Positions 44,042-53,209 of a DNA stretch of 64,000 nucleotides are shown here, piece after piece. The stretch is taken from positions 62,001 to 126,000 of the forward strand of contig NZ_QQAR01000008.1 in the NCBI RefSeq assembly GCF_003350375.1, written 5' to 3'. The stretch comes from Flavobacterium sp. AG291. Its GTDB lineage: Bacteria > Bacteroidota > Bacteroidia > Flavobacteriales > Flavobacteriaceae. The translations under genes were made by a program, and so were the position numbers. Each line of letters opens with the position of its first letter. The stretch's first letter is position 1. The notes under the pieces are model-generated. The model saw only the letters and a list, made by a program, of their open reading frames with translations, was not told the origin of the DNA and did not search any database.

Positions 44042-45216
44042 AAAAAAACAAAAAAAATACTTTTAAACAATTTATAGGCCAGTTGCACTTATGGCTCGGC
44101 CTTACTTCGGGACTTGTCGTGCTCTTCCTTTCTATCACAGGCTGCATATTTGTTTTTAGTCAGGAGATAAGCGACTGGCAGCGTGAAGATGCCCTTTATG
44201 TTCCTGAAGTAAAAGCAAACCGCTTGTCTGTAAGTGCCATCTGGAATGAAACCTATAAGGCTATCGGCGACAGTATTACGTTCAACGATATGCACGTATA
44301 CAAAGACCCCAAAAGATCGGTTGAGTTCCATTGTTATAAAGCGGCAGAAAATGAGAAAGACTGTTTTTGGTATTTTGACTCTATAGACTACTACTACAAT
44401 GTATATGTAGATCCCTATACAGGGGAGATACTTGCTATTTACGATCAGGAAAAAGATTTCTTCAATGTGATAAAAATGCTGCATTGGAGCCTGCTGATAC
44501 ATCACCCTGTAGGGCAGCAGATTATCGGATGGTCTACCTTTATCTTTGTTATAATGCTAATTACAGGTATTATCCTTTGGTGGCCAAAGAACAAAGCAGC
44601 ACGCAAGCAGCGTTTTTGGTTTCAGTGGAAAGACTCAACTAAATGGAGAAGAAAGAACTACGACCTCCATAATATATTCGGCTTTTACATAGCAAGCATA
44701 GCCATTATTATTGCTTTTACCGGCATGGTTTGGGCTTTTACCTGGTTTCAGGCTGTAGTATATGTTGCCGGTTCGCAAAGCCTTACCCCTCCTGAGGTCG
44801 TAGAAAAACAATCTGTAATCAGTGATGGTAACAGGGATATAGCATTCGAAAAAGCTTTTGCTTACACTAATGCTAAATATAAAGACGCGGATGCCCTTAG
44901 TATTGGTAAACCGGCCGATACCGCTAAAACAGGACATATTGAAGTTTATGTACAGCAATATCCGGGTAAATATTATGTGTATCACCAGCTTCAGTTTGAC
45001 CAGTATAGCGGTAAACTACTGTATGAAAAAAACCACAGCGACAGGAATTTTGGTGAAAAGCTGATTACTGCCAATTATGATATTCACGTAGGTGCAATAC
45101 TGGGTATTCCAGGCAAGATAATAGCCTTTATTGCCAGCTTTGTATGCATGCTGTTGCCAATATCAGGCTTTTTGATATGGTGGGGCCGTAGAAACAAAAA
45201 AAAGGCTAAAACATAA
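44038..45216 (+). CDS. PepSY-associated TM protein, second copy
   Basis: 392 residues, a paralogue of the preceding gene with the same plan. 'GQLHLWLGLTSGLVVLFLSITGCIFVFSQE' is the first helix, then 'FFNVIKMLHWSLLIHHPVGQQIIG', 'NYDLHNIFGFYIASIAIIIAFTGMVWAF' and a last helix near 360-385 (IAFIASFVCMLLPISGFLIWWG). The ATG overlaps the previous stop (ATGA, 44038-44041), so the two are translationally coupled. They may work as a heterodimer. Ends with a shared bidirectional terminator. Confidence 0.85.
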   Translation: MKKNKKNTFKQFIGQLHLWLGLTSGLVVLFLSITGCIFVFSQEISDWQREDALYVPEVKANRLSVSAIWNETYKAIGDSITFNDMHVYKDPKRSVEFHCYKAAENEKDCFWYFDSIDYYYNVYVDPYTGEILAIYDQEKDFFNVIKMLHWSLLIHHPVGQQIIGWSTFIFVIMLITGIILWWPKNKAARKQRFWFQWKDSTKWRRKNYDLHNIFGFYIASIAIIIAFTGMVWAFTWFQAVVYVAGSQSLTPPEVVEKQSVISDGNRDIAFEKAFAYTNAKYKDADALSIGKPADTAKTGHIEVYVQQYPGKYYVYHQLQFDQYSGKLLYEKNHSDRNFGEKLITANYDIHVGAILGIPGKIIAFIASFVCMLLPISGFLIWWGRRNKKKAKT

Positions 45217-45220
45217 AATA

Positions 45221-45256
45221 AAAAAGGCTGTTAGTTTAAAACTAACAGCCTTTCTC
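45221..45256 (+). terminator. Bidirectional terminator between PepSY and MORN genes
   Basis: AAAGGCTGTTAGTTT (45223-45237) and AAACTAACAGCCTTT (45239-45253) make a 15-bp near-perfect hairpin (effective loop a few bases). Short T tracts lie on both strands. It serves the convergent genes ending at 45216 and 45275. Confidence 0.85.
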
Positions 45257-45274
45257 AAATAATAAACAGTATTT

Positions 45275-45625
45275 CTATTTATTATTTACTACCACAGCTT
45301 CCTGAGACCATTTTTTAACTTCAGCAATCCTGCTGTTGTTATAATCTACTTCGTTTAGAACAGCTCCAGTCCAGAAGAACCATTTTCCGGTTTTTAGTCC
45401 GTTAGTATATTCTCCTATAGATTGCTTTGTACCGTCTTCGTTATAAGCGGTCCAGTTTCCGTGTAGTTTACCGTCTTTGTATGTTCCCTCCTGTTTGATA
45501 TTACCATTTTCGTAATAATAAACAGCTTTTACTATATTGTTCTCTACTGAGTAATCGTGATCTTTATTTTGTGCAGATAAAACACCTGCTGACAATAGTA
45601 ATCCGGCAAATAATATCTTTTTCAT
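45275..45625 (-). CDS. Exported MORN-repeat / YwqK-like protein
   Basis: 116 residues with a signal peptide (MKKILFAGLLLSAGVLSAQ). Three MORN-like repeats follow: 'VYYYENGNIKQEGTYKDGKLHG', NWTAYNEDGTKQSIGEYTNG, 'LKTGKWFFWTGAVLNEVDY' (each about 20-23 residues, with Y-x-N-G and G-x-W patterns). Such short periplasmic or outer-membrane proteins are often annotated as YwqK antitoxin-like, without evidence of a toxin. None is nearby here. A -7-like TAAATTTG lies on the minus strand at 45678-45671. Confidence 0.8.
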   Translation of the reverse strand: MKKILFAGLLLSAGVLSAQNKDHDYSVENNIVKAVYYYENGNIKQEGTYKDGKLHGNWTAYNEDGTKQSIGEYTNGLKTGKWFFWTGAVLNEVDYNNSRIAEVKKWSQEAVVVNNK

Positions 45626-45871
45626 TTCAATTTGTCTTTTAGGGTTATTGTAAATCTTTTAATCTCTTTACAAATTTATCGAATATAATTTACACAAACA
45701 TTACATTTAGATAACAATTTCATAACATAACTAAAAACTTAACATTGGAAAATTTAAAAATCTTTGTAAAGTCTTTATTTTACTATACTTTAGAGAGATA
45801 ACCTAAAATCAGCATTTTATAAGAATTATACTTTTTTAACCCATTAAAAAGACTTTCTGAGGCTAAAAAAC

Positions 45872-45899
45872 AAAAAACCATCCGCCGTGGCAGATGGTT
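45872..45899 (-). terminator. Terminator of the TlpA gene at 45947-46930
   Basis: On the minus strand GAACCATC-type arms (AACCATC 45899-45893 and GATGGTT 45882-45876) with an inner GCC/GGC stem, followed by a six-T run (45877-45872). The remaining 45626-45871 gap shows only a promoter-like element, no gene. Confidence 0.75.
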
Positions 45900-45946
45900 C
45901 GGTAACACTAAGTTAACATTAAATTTACATTAAAGTAACTTTTAGA

Positions 45947-46930
45947 TTATTTTAAAAGAGAATCTAGCTGTGCCTGCAACGCCGGATCTGATGGTCTTAA
46001 AGCATCTGCATTTATAACCTTTCCATCGGGACCTATTAAGATAAACCTTGGAATTGAATCTATACCATAAGCCAATATAAAATCAGAACTCCAGTCTTTA
46101 TCTGCAAAAAGCTGAACCCCTCCAAGTGACTTATCCTTTACCATTTTTTTCCATTTCTCATGATCTTTCGCTTTATCAATTGAGATGCTTACAAACGCTA
46201 TATTTTTGTCATGGTACTTCTCTTCTACTTTCTGAAGAAAAGGTATTTCCTGACGGCAAGGTCCACACCACGTAGCCCAAACATCTATGTAAACATATTT
46301 GCCTTTAAAGTCTGCCAGGCTGGTGTTGCCACCTTTAAAATTCTCATACGTAAATAAAGGTGAAGGCTGTCCTGTCATTTTCATCATCTTCGCAACTTGT
46401 TCACCCATTGCAGTCAACTCCTTACGATCGGCTTCCAGCTCCTTTGTCATGATATCTGCAAAAGATGCATCAAGCCCCTGATCTTTAAGTTGCTGTTCAG
46501 AACCACTTATAAAAGCATCGATTAAGGTTTTTTGGTCGGATCCTTTTTCAGTTTTACTGAGTTTTTCATAAAGCACTTCGGTATCCAAAGCCTTTTTTGC
46601 CAGATAATTATTTTCTTTTTCGCCTTTGCCTTTATACACAATAGATTCGTCAAACATTTTAGCATCCATCGTAAGAGCAAGGTCGAAACCATTTTTCAGG
46701 TATACTGTAGTACTTTCGGTTCCGTCAAATAACTGATAAAATCCTGTTTCAGCAGCAAAAGAACCTTTAAAAGCCCCTTTGTTATCGGCTTTAAGTACTT
46801 TCTTAAAAGTCTTTGAACGTACCAATAGCGAGTCACTATTTCTGTTTTGTATTTTGGCACTGAATTTTACTTCAGTCTGCGCATATGCTCCTGTTATAGC
46901 CAGCAGGAATAAAAATGCAATCTTTTTCAT
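45947..46930 (-). CDS. TlpA-family disulfide reductase with N-terminal DUF4369 domain
   Basis: 327 residues. Signal peptide (MKKIAFLFLLAITGAYAQ), an N-terminal beta domain of the DUF4369 type (about 20-115, 'FSAKIQNRNSDSLLVRSKTFKK') and a helical linker. A C-terminal thioredoxin fold (about 190-325) has the active site DVWATWCGPCRQE and a cis-Pro region DSIPRFILIGPDG. Periplasmic thiol-disulfide oxidoreductase, probably for cytochrome or envelope protein maturation. Paralogue of the next gene upstream, from which it is separated by a terminator. Confidence 0.9.
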   Translation of the reverse strand: MKKIAFLFLLAITGAYAQTEVKFSAKIQNRNSDSLLVRSKTFKKVLKADNKGAFKGSFAAETGFYQLFDGTESTTVYLKNGFDLALTMDAKMFDESIVYKGKGEKENNYLAKKALDTEVLYEKLSKTEKGSDQKTLIDAFISGSEQQLKDQGLDASFADIMTKELEADRKELTAMGEQVAKMMKMTGQPSPLFTYENFKGGNTSLADFKGKYVYIDVWATWCGPCRQEIPFLQKVEEKYHDKNIAFVSISIDKAKDHEKWKKMVKDKSLGGVQLFADKDWSSDFILAYGIDSIPRFILIGPDGKVINADALRPSDPALQAQLDSLLK

Positions 46931-47009
46931 ATTTTAAATATTGTTTTTAATCACAAATATAACTTTACTCACGACACATATATTATATAGTGAGCCTTTT
47001 TCTTTAAAT

Positions 47010-47037
47010 AATAAAGCCACTGTAAAGTGGCTTTATT
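47010..47037 (-). terminator. Terminator of the upstream TlpA paralogue
   Basis: AATAAAGCCACT (47010-47021) and AGTGGCTTTATT (47026-47037) pair in a 12-bp stem with a 4-nt loop; a T-rich tail follows on the minus strand (ATTTAAAGAAA region). Confidence 0.7.
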
Positions 47038-47053
47038 ATTTTTATAAATGATA

Positions 47054-48040
47054 TTATTTTAATAAGCTATCAAGTTCTGCCTGAAGCGCAGGATCTGACG
47101 GTCTTTTAGCATCTGCATCAACAATTTTACCATCAGGACCAATAAGAATAAACCTTGGAATTGAGTTAATACCATACGACTGAACAAAAGTGGAACTCCA
47201 GTCTTTATCTGCAAAAAGCTGTGTTCCTCCAAGCGCCTGATCGTTTACCATTTTTTTCCATTTATCATGATCTGTAGCTTTATCAATAGATATACTTACA
47301 AACTCAATATTTTTACCGTGGTATTTTTCTTCAATCTGTTTCAGGAAAGGTATTTGCTGACGGCAAGGACCACACCATGTAGCCCAAACATCTACATAAA
47401 CATATTTACCTCTTAGATCTTCAAGTTTGGTTTTACCCCCTTTAGCATTTTCATAGTCAAATGATGCCGAAGCTAAGCCTTTTAGTTTTGATGATTTTTC
47501 AGCCTGAGCAGCCATAGCTTCCATTTGCTTGCGCTGACCTGCGATTTGTTGTCCTAAACTGGTACGGAAACCTTCATCCAATGTTTTGTCCTGAAGCCCG
47601 GCATCTAATTTGGCCAGTAATTCATTTATAAGTTTAAACTGCGTCAACTGATCTGAAGTGGTTTCAAGTTTTTTACCCAAAGCCTCATTATCTACGGCCA
47701 TTTTGGCAAGGAAATTATTTTCCTTCTCTCCTTTTCCTTTATAGGTAAGTGTCTCGTCAAATTTTTTTCCATCAACAATCATAGTCAGGTCATACCCGGG
47801 TTTAAGGTACAAGTTTGTCTGTTCTGTACCGTCAGAAAACTGGAAAAAACCGGCATCAGCAGTAAAAGAATCTGTAAAATTCCCTTTAGCATCTCCTTTA
47901 ATCACTTTATTCACCTTCTGACTCCTTACTATCAGTGAGTCGCTGTTGCGGTTTACTATCTTGGCCGTAAATTTAATCGGCTCTGTTTGTGCATAAGCTC
48001 CTGCAATAGAAAACAGCAGCATCAACGCAATCTTTTTCAT
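47054..48040 (-). CDS. TlpA-family disulfide reductase with DUF4369 domain, paralogue
   Basis: 328 residues when started at 48040 (MKKIALMLLFSIAGAYAQ, a clean signal peptide); an upstream in-frame start at 48103 would bury the signal. Domain plan is the same as the neighbour. DUF4369-like 'FTAKIVNRNSDSLIVRSQKVNK', helical linker with Gln/Met-rich heptads, thioredoxin fold with DVWATWCGPCRQQ and NSIPRFILIGPDG. The two proteins are clearly related over their full length, so a tandem duplication is likely. Same reaction as its paralogue; no individual specificity can be given. Confidence 0.9.
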   Translation of the reverse strand: MKKIALMLLFSIAGAYAQTEPIKFTAKIVNRNSDSLIVRSQKVNKVIKGDAKGNFTDSFTADAGFFQFSDGTEQTNLYLKPGYDLTMIVDGKKFDETLTYKGKGEKENNFLAKMAVDNEALGKKLETTSDQLTQFKLINELLAKLDAGLQDKTLDEGFRTSLGQQIAGQRKQMEAMAAQAEKSSKLKGLASASFDYENAKGGKTKLEDLRGKYVYVDVWATWCGPCRQQIPFLKQIEEKYHGKNIEFVSISIDKATDHDKWKKMVNDQALGGTQLFADKDWSSTFVQSYGINSIPRFILIGPDGKIVDADAKRPSDPALQAELDSLLK

Positions 48041-48194
48041 AGTTATTGATTTATTTCCCGTAAAAATAAACTTTATTCCAATACCATCAGCAGCTTTATA
48101 CATATAGCCCGTTAAAGGAATAAAAAAACGACAAACCCATCAATTATTACGTATTTATACTTAAATTGCTAGTACCAACTTAAATAACAATCAT

Positions 48195-48740
48195 ATGACC
48201 CGATATATACTCTTATTATTACTTTGTGCTTCACTGTTCATTTCGTGCGAGCAAACCACAACAACTGCCCATGTTGGTAATCGCTACACACTGGAGTTGC
48301 CTAATCATTTTATCAGAACAGGAGATATTAATAAAGATGCATCGGTTCAATATGAGAATAAAGTCAAGAATATTTTTGTTATAGGGATTGACGAAACCAA
48401 AGATGACATTACCGCTAAAATTGCTGAAAAAAAGTTGTCTGCAAAATACCCAACTACTCTTGAAGGCTATTCACAGATGATTCTTGATGGGATGGAGACT
48501 TCTATTGCAAAAAAACAGCTTCCTCCTTTTGAAGAAACCAAAATTGGCGGACTCAAAGCCCGCACCATTTCGTTTGAAGGTGTTTCATCAGGCAACCGTG
48601 TATATTGGAAAATCGGCTTTATTGAAGGAGCCAATCGTTTTTACCAGATAATGGTGTGGACCGATGCCGAAAACCGAAACAGCTACGAGAAAGAAATGGC
48701 CGGTATAATTAACTCATTTAAAGAGACCGGAGGAAGATAA
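48195..48740 (+). CDS. Lipoprotein of unknown function
   Basis: 181 residues with a lipobox (MTRYILLLLLCASLFISCEQ, ISC). The mature part reads 'GNRYTLELPNHFIRTGDINKDASVQYENKVKNIFVIGIDE', then a helix and 'ARTISFEGVSSGNRVYWKIGFIEGANRFYQIMVW' strands, ending 'INSFKETGG' (segments split by my description). The alternating pattern around a central helix, with a terminal 'NSFK' motif, is like PsbP/LpqN-type alpha/beta sandwich domains. I offer that only as a fold guess. Divergent from the TlpA pair and upstream of aspS. Confidence 0.65.
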   Translation: MTRYILLLLLCASLFISCEQTTTTAHVGNRYTLELPNHFIRTGDINKDASVQYENKVKNIFVIGIDETKDDITAKIAEKKLSAKYPTTLEGYSQMILDGMETSIAKKQLPPFEETKIGGLKARTISFEGVSSGNRVYWKIGFIEGANRFYQIMVWTDAENRNSYEKEMAGIINSFKETGGR

Positions 48741-48758
48741 AAAGATAGTGTCATGTTT

Positions 48759-48790
48759 TTGTGCTTTGTAAACATTAGTTGCTAAATTTG
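48759..48790 (+). promoter_or_regulatory. Promoter of aspS
   Basis: TTG (48759-48761), a 21-bp spacer and TAAATTTG (48783-48790) match the consensus. The ATG follows at 48812. Confidence 0.75.
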
Positions 48791-48811
48791 CATTCGTAAA
48801 ATTTTCAAGTA

Positions 48812-50566
48812 ATGTATAGAAGCCATAATTGCGGTGAGCTTAACGCATCGCATATCAACCAGGAAGTAACTCTAGCCGGATGGGTACAAAGATCACGTAA
48901 CAAAGGATTCCTTATATGGGTAGACCTTAGGGATCGTTACGGTATAACCCAGCTTATATTTGACGAAGCGCGTACTCAAAAAGAGGTTTTTGAGAAGGCA
49001 GCTACACTTGGCCGTGAATTTGTTATTCAGGTTAAAGGTACTGTTATAGAGCGTGAATCTAAAAACGCTGCTATGGCCACAGGAGATATTGAGATCCTGG
49101 TTAGTGAGCTTACTATACTTAACGCTGCCATCATCCCTCCGTTCACCATTGAAGATGAGACTGACGGTGGTGAAGACATCCGAATGAAATACCGTTACCT
49201 GGACATCCGTCGTAACCCGGTTAAGAACAGCCTTATGTTCCGTCACAAAGTGGCAATGGAAGTAAGAAACTACCTTTCTAACCAGGGATTCATCGAGGTG
49301 GAGACTCCGGTACTTATAAAATCGACTCCTGAGGGCGCACGTGACTTTGTTGTACCATCAAGAATGAACCCGGGGCAATTCTATGCTCTTCCGCAATCAC
49401 CACAAACCTTTAAGCAGCTGCTTATGGTAGGTGGTATGGATAAATACTTCCAAATTGTTAAATGTTTCCGTGACGAAGACCTTCGTGCTGACCGCCAGCC
49501 TGAGTTTACGCAAATTGACTGTGAAATGGCATTCGTAGAGCAGGAAGACATCATGGGTGTATTTGAAGGCCTTGCAAGCTACTTATTAAAAGAACTTAAA
49601 GGTATTGAAACCTGTAAATTCCCAAGAATGACCTATGCCGATGCCATGAGAAAATATGGTAACGACAAACCGGATATCCGTTTCGGAATGGAGTTTGGAG
49701 AACTAAACGAAGTAGCACAACACAAAGAATTTGCAGTATTCAACAGTTCAGAACTTGTTGTAGGTATTGCAGTTCCGGGTGCTGCTGCTTATACACGTAA
49801 ACAGATCGACGAGCTTATCGAGTGGGTAAAACGCCCTCAGGTAGGCGCTAACGGTATGGTATATGCAAAATATGAAGCTGATGGTTCTATAAAATCATCA
49901 GTTGATAAATTCTACGATCAGGAAGACCTTAAGAAATGGGCTGAGATTACAGGTGCTCAACCGGGCGACCTTATTTTAGTACTAAGCGGTGATGCACACA
50001 AAACACGTACACGCCTTAGCGCACTCCGTATGGAGTTGGCAACACGCCTTGGACTGAGAAATCCTGAAGTATTCGCTCCACTATGGGTTGTAGACTTCCC
50101 TCTGTTAGAGTGGGATGAGGAAAGCGAGCGTTTCCACGCGATGCACCACCCGTTCACATCTCCAAAACCCGAAGACATGGCACTTCTTGAAACAAACCCT
50201 GGTGATGTAAGGGCAAATGCTTATGACCTTGTACTAAACGGTAACGAAATAGGCGGTGGCTCTATCAGGATACACGATAAAGAAACACAGGCACTGATGT
50301 TTAAATACCTTGGCTTTACCGAAGAGCAGGCAAAAGCTCAGTTTGGCTTCCTTATGGACGCGTTCCAGTTTGGTGCACCACCACACGGCGGTCTTGCATT
50401 TGGTTTCGACAGGCTTGTGGCCATCCTTGGTGGTCAGGAAACCATCCGTGACTTTATCGCGTTCCCTAAAAACAATTCAGGGCGTGATGTAATGATCGAT
50501 GCTCCATCAACAATTGACAATGCTCAGCTTACCGAACTAAGCATTAAATTAAATGTAGCGCAATAA
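48812..50566 (+). CDS. aspS: Aspartyl-tRNA synthetase
   Basis: 584 residues, bacterial-type AspRS. The N-terminal OB anticodon-binding domain (about 1-105, '[24 protein letters not shown]') is followed by the class II catalytic core. Motif 1 is around '[20 protein letters not shown]', motif 2 '[20 protein letters not shown]' and motif 3 '[22 protein letters not shown]'. The inserted GAD domain is about 280-420. Charges tRNA-Asp. Whether it is discriminating or also charges tRNA-Asn cannot be judged without gatCAB/asnS. Stand-alone gene with its own promoter and a strong terminator. Confidence 0.97.
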   Translation: MYRSHNCGELNASHINQEVTLAGWVQRSRNKGFLIWVDLRDRYGITQLIFDEARTQKEVFEKAATLGREFVIQVKGTVIERESKNAAMATGDIEILVSELTILNAAIIPPFTIEDETDGGEDIRMKYRYLDIRRNPVKNSLMFRHKVAMEVRNYLSNQGFIEVETPVLIKSTPEGARDFVVPSRMNPGQFYALPQSPQTFKQLLMVGGMDKYFQIVKCFRDEDLRADRQPEFTQIDCEMAFVEQEDIMGVFEGLASYLLKELKGIETCKFPRMTYADAMRKYGNDKPDIRFGMEFGELNEVAQHKEFAVFNSSELVVGIAVPGAAAYTRKQIDELIEWVKRPQVGANGMVYAKYEADGSIKSSVDKFYDQEDLKKWAEITGAQPGDLILVLSGDAHKTRTRLSALRMELATRLGLRNPEVFAPLWVVDFPLLEWDEESERFHAMHHPFTSPKPEDMALLETNPGDVRANAYDLVLNGNEIGGGSIRIHDKETQALMFKYLGFTEEQAKAQFGFLMDAFQFGAPPHGGLAFGFDRLVAILGGQETIRDFIAFPKNNSGRDVMIDAPSTIDNAQLTELSIKLNVAQ

Positions 50567-50587
50567 GAAGCGTTTCATCATACAATA

Positions 50588-50622
50588 AAAAAGCGGGAGT
50601 CACTAACTCCCGCTTTTTTTGT
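50588..50622 (+). terminator. Terminator of aspS, bidirectional
   Basis: AAGCGGGAGT (50591-50600) and ACTCCCGCTT (50606-50615) form a 10-bp stem with a 5-nt loop. A T run follows (to 50620) and an A run precedes it, so it also serves the convergent GLPGLI gene. Confidence 0.9.
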
Positions 50623-50651
50623 TTTTAAAGCTTCTCCTAAAGGTAAAAGCA

Positions 50652-51332
50652 TTACCACCTCTTATCCAATTCCTCCCTGGTAATCATTTCATTCTTGTTC
50701 AAAGGCTCTTTGACAACTATAGCTTCTTTAACGATCTCAATATCCGTTAGAGAAATTTTATATTTATTATCCATATTAACCTCTATAATTAATCCCGGAA
50801 GACCCCAATAAAAAGAAGGCCCATCGCTTACCGGTATCGCTTCACAATACCAAGCATACACAGGAAAGGAGCGATTAAGGTATTTAGAGGTCACGGCAGC
50901 AGTTGCTTTTTTACATTTATAGCCGTTTATTACAGTCGTTTCGCCGGTTAACTCCCAATTGAATTCCCTCAGTTTATCTTTGAGGCTATATCCCCCTTCC
51001 GGATCAGAACATTCCTGCCTGAACACATTATTTCTGATATCCTTATAATAAGTATCCTCATCAGGAAGAATTACTTTATGTACCGATTGATATTTGACTC
51101 CATGTGTCTCCTTGTCAACCAGCTTCACAGATGATTTTTCGGACTAGGTAATTTTGTAAATCGATTTACCTTCAGAATATTCAAAACTATGTAAAGAAGG
51201 CATCAGTTCGCTTGGAACATCACTATCATCCCCAATCATGTTCAGAGTGGTTTTAGTGTAGGTAGCCCTAATGTTTTGGGCAATCGAAAAATTTGCAAAC
51301 AACAATAGAATTATAATTATGCTTTTTTTCAT
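50652..51332 (-). pseudogene. GLPGLI-family protein interrupted by an in-frame TAG
   Basis: From the ATG at 51332 the frame gives a signal peptide (MKKSIIIILLLFANFSIAQ) and 'ATYTKTTLNMIG ... EGKSIYKIT', then TAG at 51144-51146. The same frame then continues without shift: SEKSSVKLVDKETHGVKYQS and on to the family hallmark FYWGLPGLIIEVN, ending at 50652 (226 codons in all). A GTG at 51128 would be the only internal start, but would lack signal peptide and N-terminus. Hence a recent nonsense mutation, or sequencing error. Function of the family (secreted Bacteroidota proteins) is unknown. Confidence 0.82.
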
Positions 51333-51430
51333 TCTTTCACATAGTAAGTTAGATTACAGATTATAAACGCCGTAAAGGTTTTCTTATTTTATTAAGAAAG
51401 CTTAATTTACCAAAAAAATAAACCTTTCCC

Positions 51431-51438
51431 TATTTTTG
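51431..51438 (+). promoter_or_regulatory. Promoter -7 element of the 51463 outer-membrane gene
   Basis: TATTTTTG matches TAnnTTTG, 24 bp before the ATG at 51463; only a TTA-like -33 is seen. It rules out the in-frame ATG at 51436, which lies within it. Confidence 0.6.
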
Positions 51439-51462
51439 TGCCACATAAACCAATACACCTTA

Positions 51463-52125
51463 ATGAAAAAACTATACCTACTATTATTATTCGCATTACC
51501 CCTATTATCATCAGCGCAGGAAGAAATAAAATACGGAATCAATATCGGCTCAACGTACTCCGACATAAGAGGCAGGGGCTATCCGGAAGACTTTAAATAT
51601 GCTTTTGGATACCTGATAGGACTTACTACAGAGATTCCCCTCAACCAAAGATGGTCATTTCGCACCGGCATTAATTACGAAAGGAAGAGTTCTGCAAAAA
51701 AAATCAATTACACCTCTAGCGGTTTTATAACTGGACCCGACGGTACCGGCGTTGAAGTTACTACTAAAGTAAATTACAAAGTTACAACCTCGCTTGATTA
51801 TGTTGTCATCCCCATAAACCTGAAATACTATCTTGACATTTATGAGAATAATTATATAACTGGCGGCGGATTTATAGCATATAATTTCGACGAAGGCTAT
51901 AAGATTACTGGTGACAAAACCACAAAAAGCTACGAACAGAATTATAAATCATTCGATTATGGCATCAGCTTAAGTATAGGGACAAAATTTAAGCTGAACA
52001 AAAATCATGAACTCAATGTAGAACTACGGGACAATCTTGGACTTGCAAATATTAGTACTATTGACTTAGAAAAGATCTCAACAAACAGTATCTGTTTAAT
52101 CGCAAACTGGCAGTTTAGCCTGTAA
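51463..52125 (+). CDS. Porin-family outer-membrane beta-barrel protein
   Basis: 220 residues from the ATG at 51463. The signal peptide is MKKLYLLLLFALPLLSSAQ; a longer start at 51436 is excluded by the promoter. The mature protein is an OMP_b-brl_2/PorT-like barrel: 'IKYGINIGSTYSDIRGRGYPE', 'WSFRTGINYERKSSAKKINY', 'DYVVIPINLKYYLDI', 'YGISLSIGTKFKLNKNHELNVELRDNLGL' (approximate strands). The C-terminus ends in Phe-Ser-Leu near WQFSL. Role unknown; such proteins are abundant in Flavobacteriaceae. Confidence 0.8.
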   Translation: MKKLYLLLLFALPLLSSAQEEIKYGINIGSTYSDIRGRGYPEDFKYAFGYLIGLTTEIPLNQRWSFRTGINYERKSSAKKINYTSSGFITGPDGTGVEVTTKVNYKVTTSLDYVVIPINLKYYLDIYENNYITGGGFIAYNFDEGYKITGDKTTKSYEQNYKSFDYGISLSIGTKFKLNKNHELNVELRDNLGLANISTIDLEKISTNSICLIANWQFSL

Positions 52126-52238
52126 ACACAGACATTCTTACTGTAATTAAAAAACTTACAAATAAGCTAAATAGTTAAGAAAACAACGCATTTTTACTCG
52201 TTACAATGTATTAATATTAATTTTTTTAACATTTTTCT

Positions 52239-52267
52239 TTGATGTGTCAGAATAAATTTTATCTTTG
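52239..52267 (+). promoter_or_regulatory. Promoter of the cold-shock protein gene
   Basis: TTG (52239-52241), 18-bp spacer and TATCTTTG (52260-52267) match the consensus. The start ATG at 52298 follows after a ~25-nt leader. Confidence 0.72.
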
Positions 52268-52297
52268 AAACCATTATTAATTTTTTTTATTACAGAA

Positions 52298-52492
52298 ATG
52301 CGAACAGGCAAAGTTAAATTTTTCATTGAGTCCAAAGGTTTTGGATTCATAACTGATGACGAAACAGGAAAGGATATTTTCGTTCATGCTACAGGCCTAA
52401 ACACAGAGAATCTGCGCGAAGGAGACAAAGTGAGCTACGTTGAAGAAGAAGGAAAAAAAGGTAAAGTAGCCGCTCAGGTTGCATCGCTATAA
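52298..52492 (+). CDS. Cold-shock domain protein (CspA family)
   Basis: 64 residues, essentially one cold-shock OB fold. RNP1 is KGFGFITDD (about 13-21) and RNP2 is DIFVHAT (about 26-32). It starts MRTGKVKFFIESKG. The ATG 52298 matches the usual family N-terminus; an in-frame upstream start at 52265 would begin inside the -7 element and add a hydrophobic non-family segment. Binds single-stranded nucleic acid and acts as an RNA chaperone. Monocistronic between promoter and terminator. Confidence 0.95.
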   Translation: MRTGKVKFFIESKGFGFITDDETGKDIFVHATGLNTENLREGDKVSYVEEEGKKGKVAAQVASL

Positions 52493-52529
52493 GCTTAAAA
52501 TATATTACCATATCACCTACCAATCAACC

Positions 52530-52556
52530 AACCGCCCTTAATAAGGGCGGTTTTTT
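52530..52556 (+). terminator. Terminator of the cold-shock gene
   Basis: AACCGCCCTT (52530-52539) pairs perfectly with AAGGGCGGTT (52543-52552) over a 3-nt loop, followed by six Ts. Confidence 0.92.
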
Positions 52557-52726
52557 ATTTAGAATCCCACATGGAATACTAGTTTTTTAGGTGTTTTTTT
52601 AAGAATTTGACAACCGAAAAAAATTTATAATAACAATTTTTTCACATTGTGTTAAAATTTGTTAATTCGGTTTTTATTTAGAACCAATAAAAATTAAGGT
52701 TATATTCTTTTTCTATCACAAAAACG

Positions 52727-52758
52727 TTGAATTTGTTCAGCTATGACGTGTATATTTG
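52727..52758 (+). promoter_or_regulatory. Promoter of the nuo (complex I) operon
   Basis: TTG (52727-52729), 21-bp spacer and TATATTTG (52751-52758) match the consensus. nuoA starts 29 bp later. The preceding terminator at 52530-52556 isolates the operon. Confidence 0.82.
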
Positions 52759-52787
52759 TGAATTGTTTTATAAATTAAACATATAAT

Positions 52788-53153
52788 ATGCAGACAAATC
52801 AGGCGGATTATTTCCCAATTTTAATGCAAATCCTTCTTGCTGTTGGCTTTGTGGGCACTACAATTTTTGTATCGAGCCTGCTTGGCCCTAAAAGACATTC
52901 TGTAAACAAGGACAAAAACTTTGAGTGCGGTATAGAATCTGTTGGTAACGCCCGCATACCGTTTTCGGTAAAATACTTCCTTGTTGCCATCCTGTTCGTG
53001 CTTTTTGACGTTGAAGTTATATTCATGTATCCATGGGCGGTTAATTTCCGCGAAATGGGCGTTGAAGGACTTATAAAAATGGGAATCTTTATGCTTCTTC
53101 TTGTGGTAGGTTTCTTCTACGTGATGAAGAAAAAAGGTTTGGAGTGGGAATAA
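52788..53153 (+). CDS. nuoA: NADH-quinone oxidoreductase subunit A
   Basis: 121 residues with three TM helices (about 12-32, 65-85 and 92-115). The family signature FECGIESVGNARIPFSVKYFLVAILFVLFDVEVIFMYPW is present (about 44-82; fragments FECGIES and FDVEVIF are the conserved cores). Membrane arm subunit at the quinone-site junction of complex I. First gene of the nuo operon; promoter at 52727-52758. Confidence 0.95.
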   Translation: MQTNQADYFPILMQILLAVGFVGTTIFVSSLLGPKRHSVNKDKNFECGIESVGNARIPFSVKYFLVAILFVLFDVEVIFMYPWAVNFREMGVEGLIKMGIFMLLLVVGFFYVMKKKGLEWE

Positions 53154-53209
53154 ATGAAGGAGAAAAAGGAAGATTAAACATTTCCTTATAATCAAAAACT
53201 TAAATTACA

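Noticed and set aside
45275..45625. Antitoxin of a toxin-antitoxin pair
   Set aside because: YwqK-like annotation of MORN proteins is conventional; no toxin gene is adjacent and the protein has a signal peptide.
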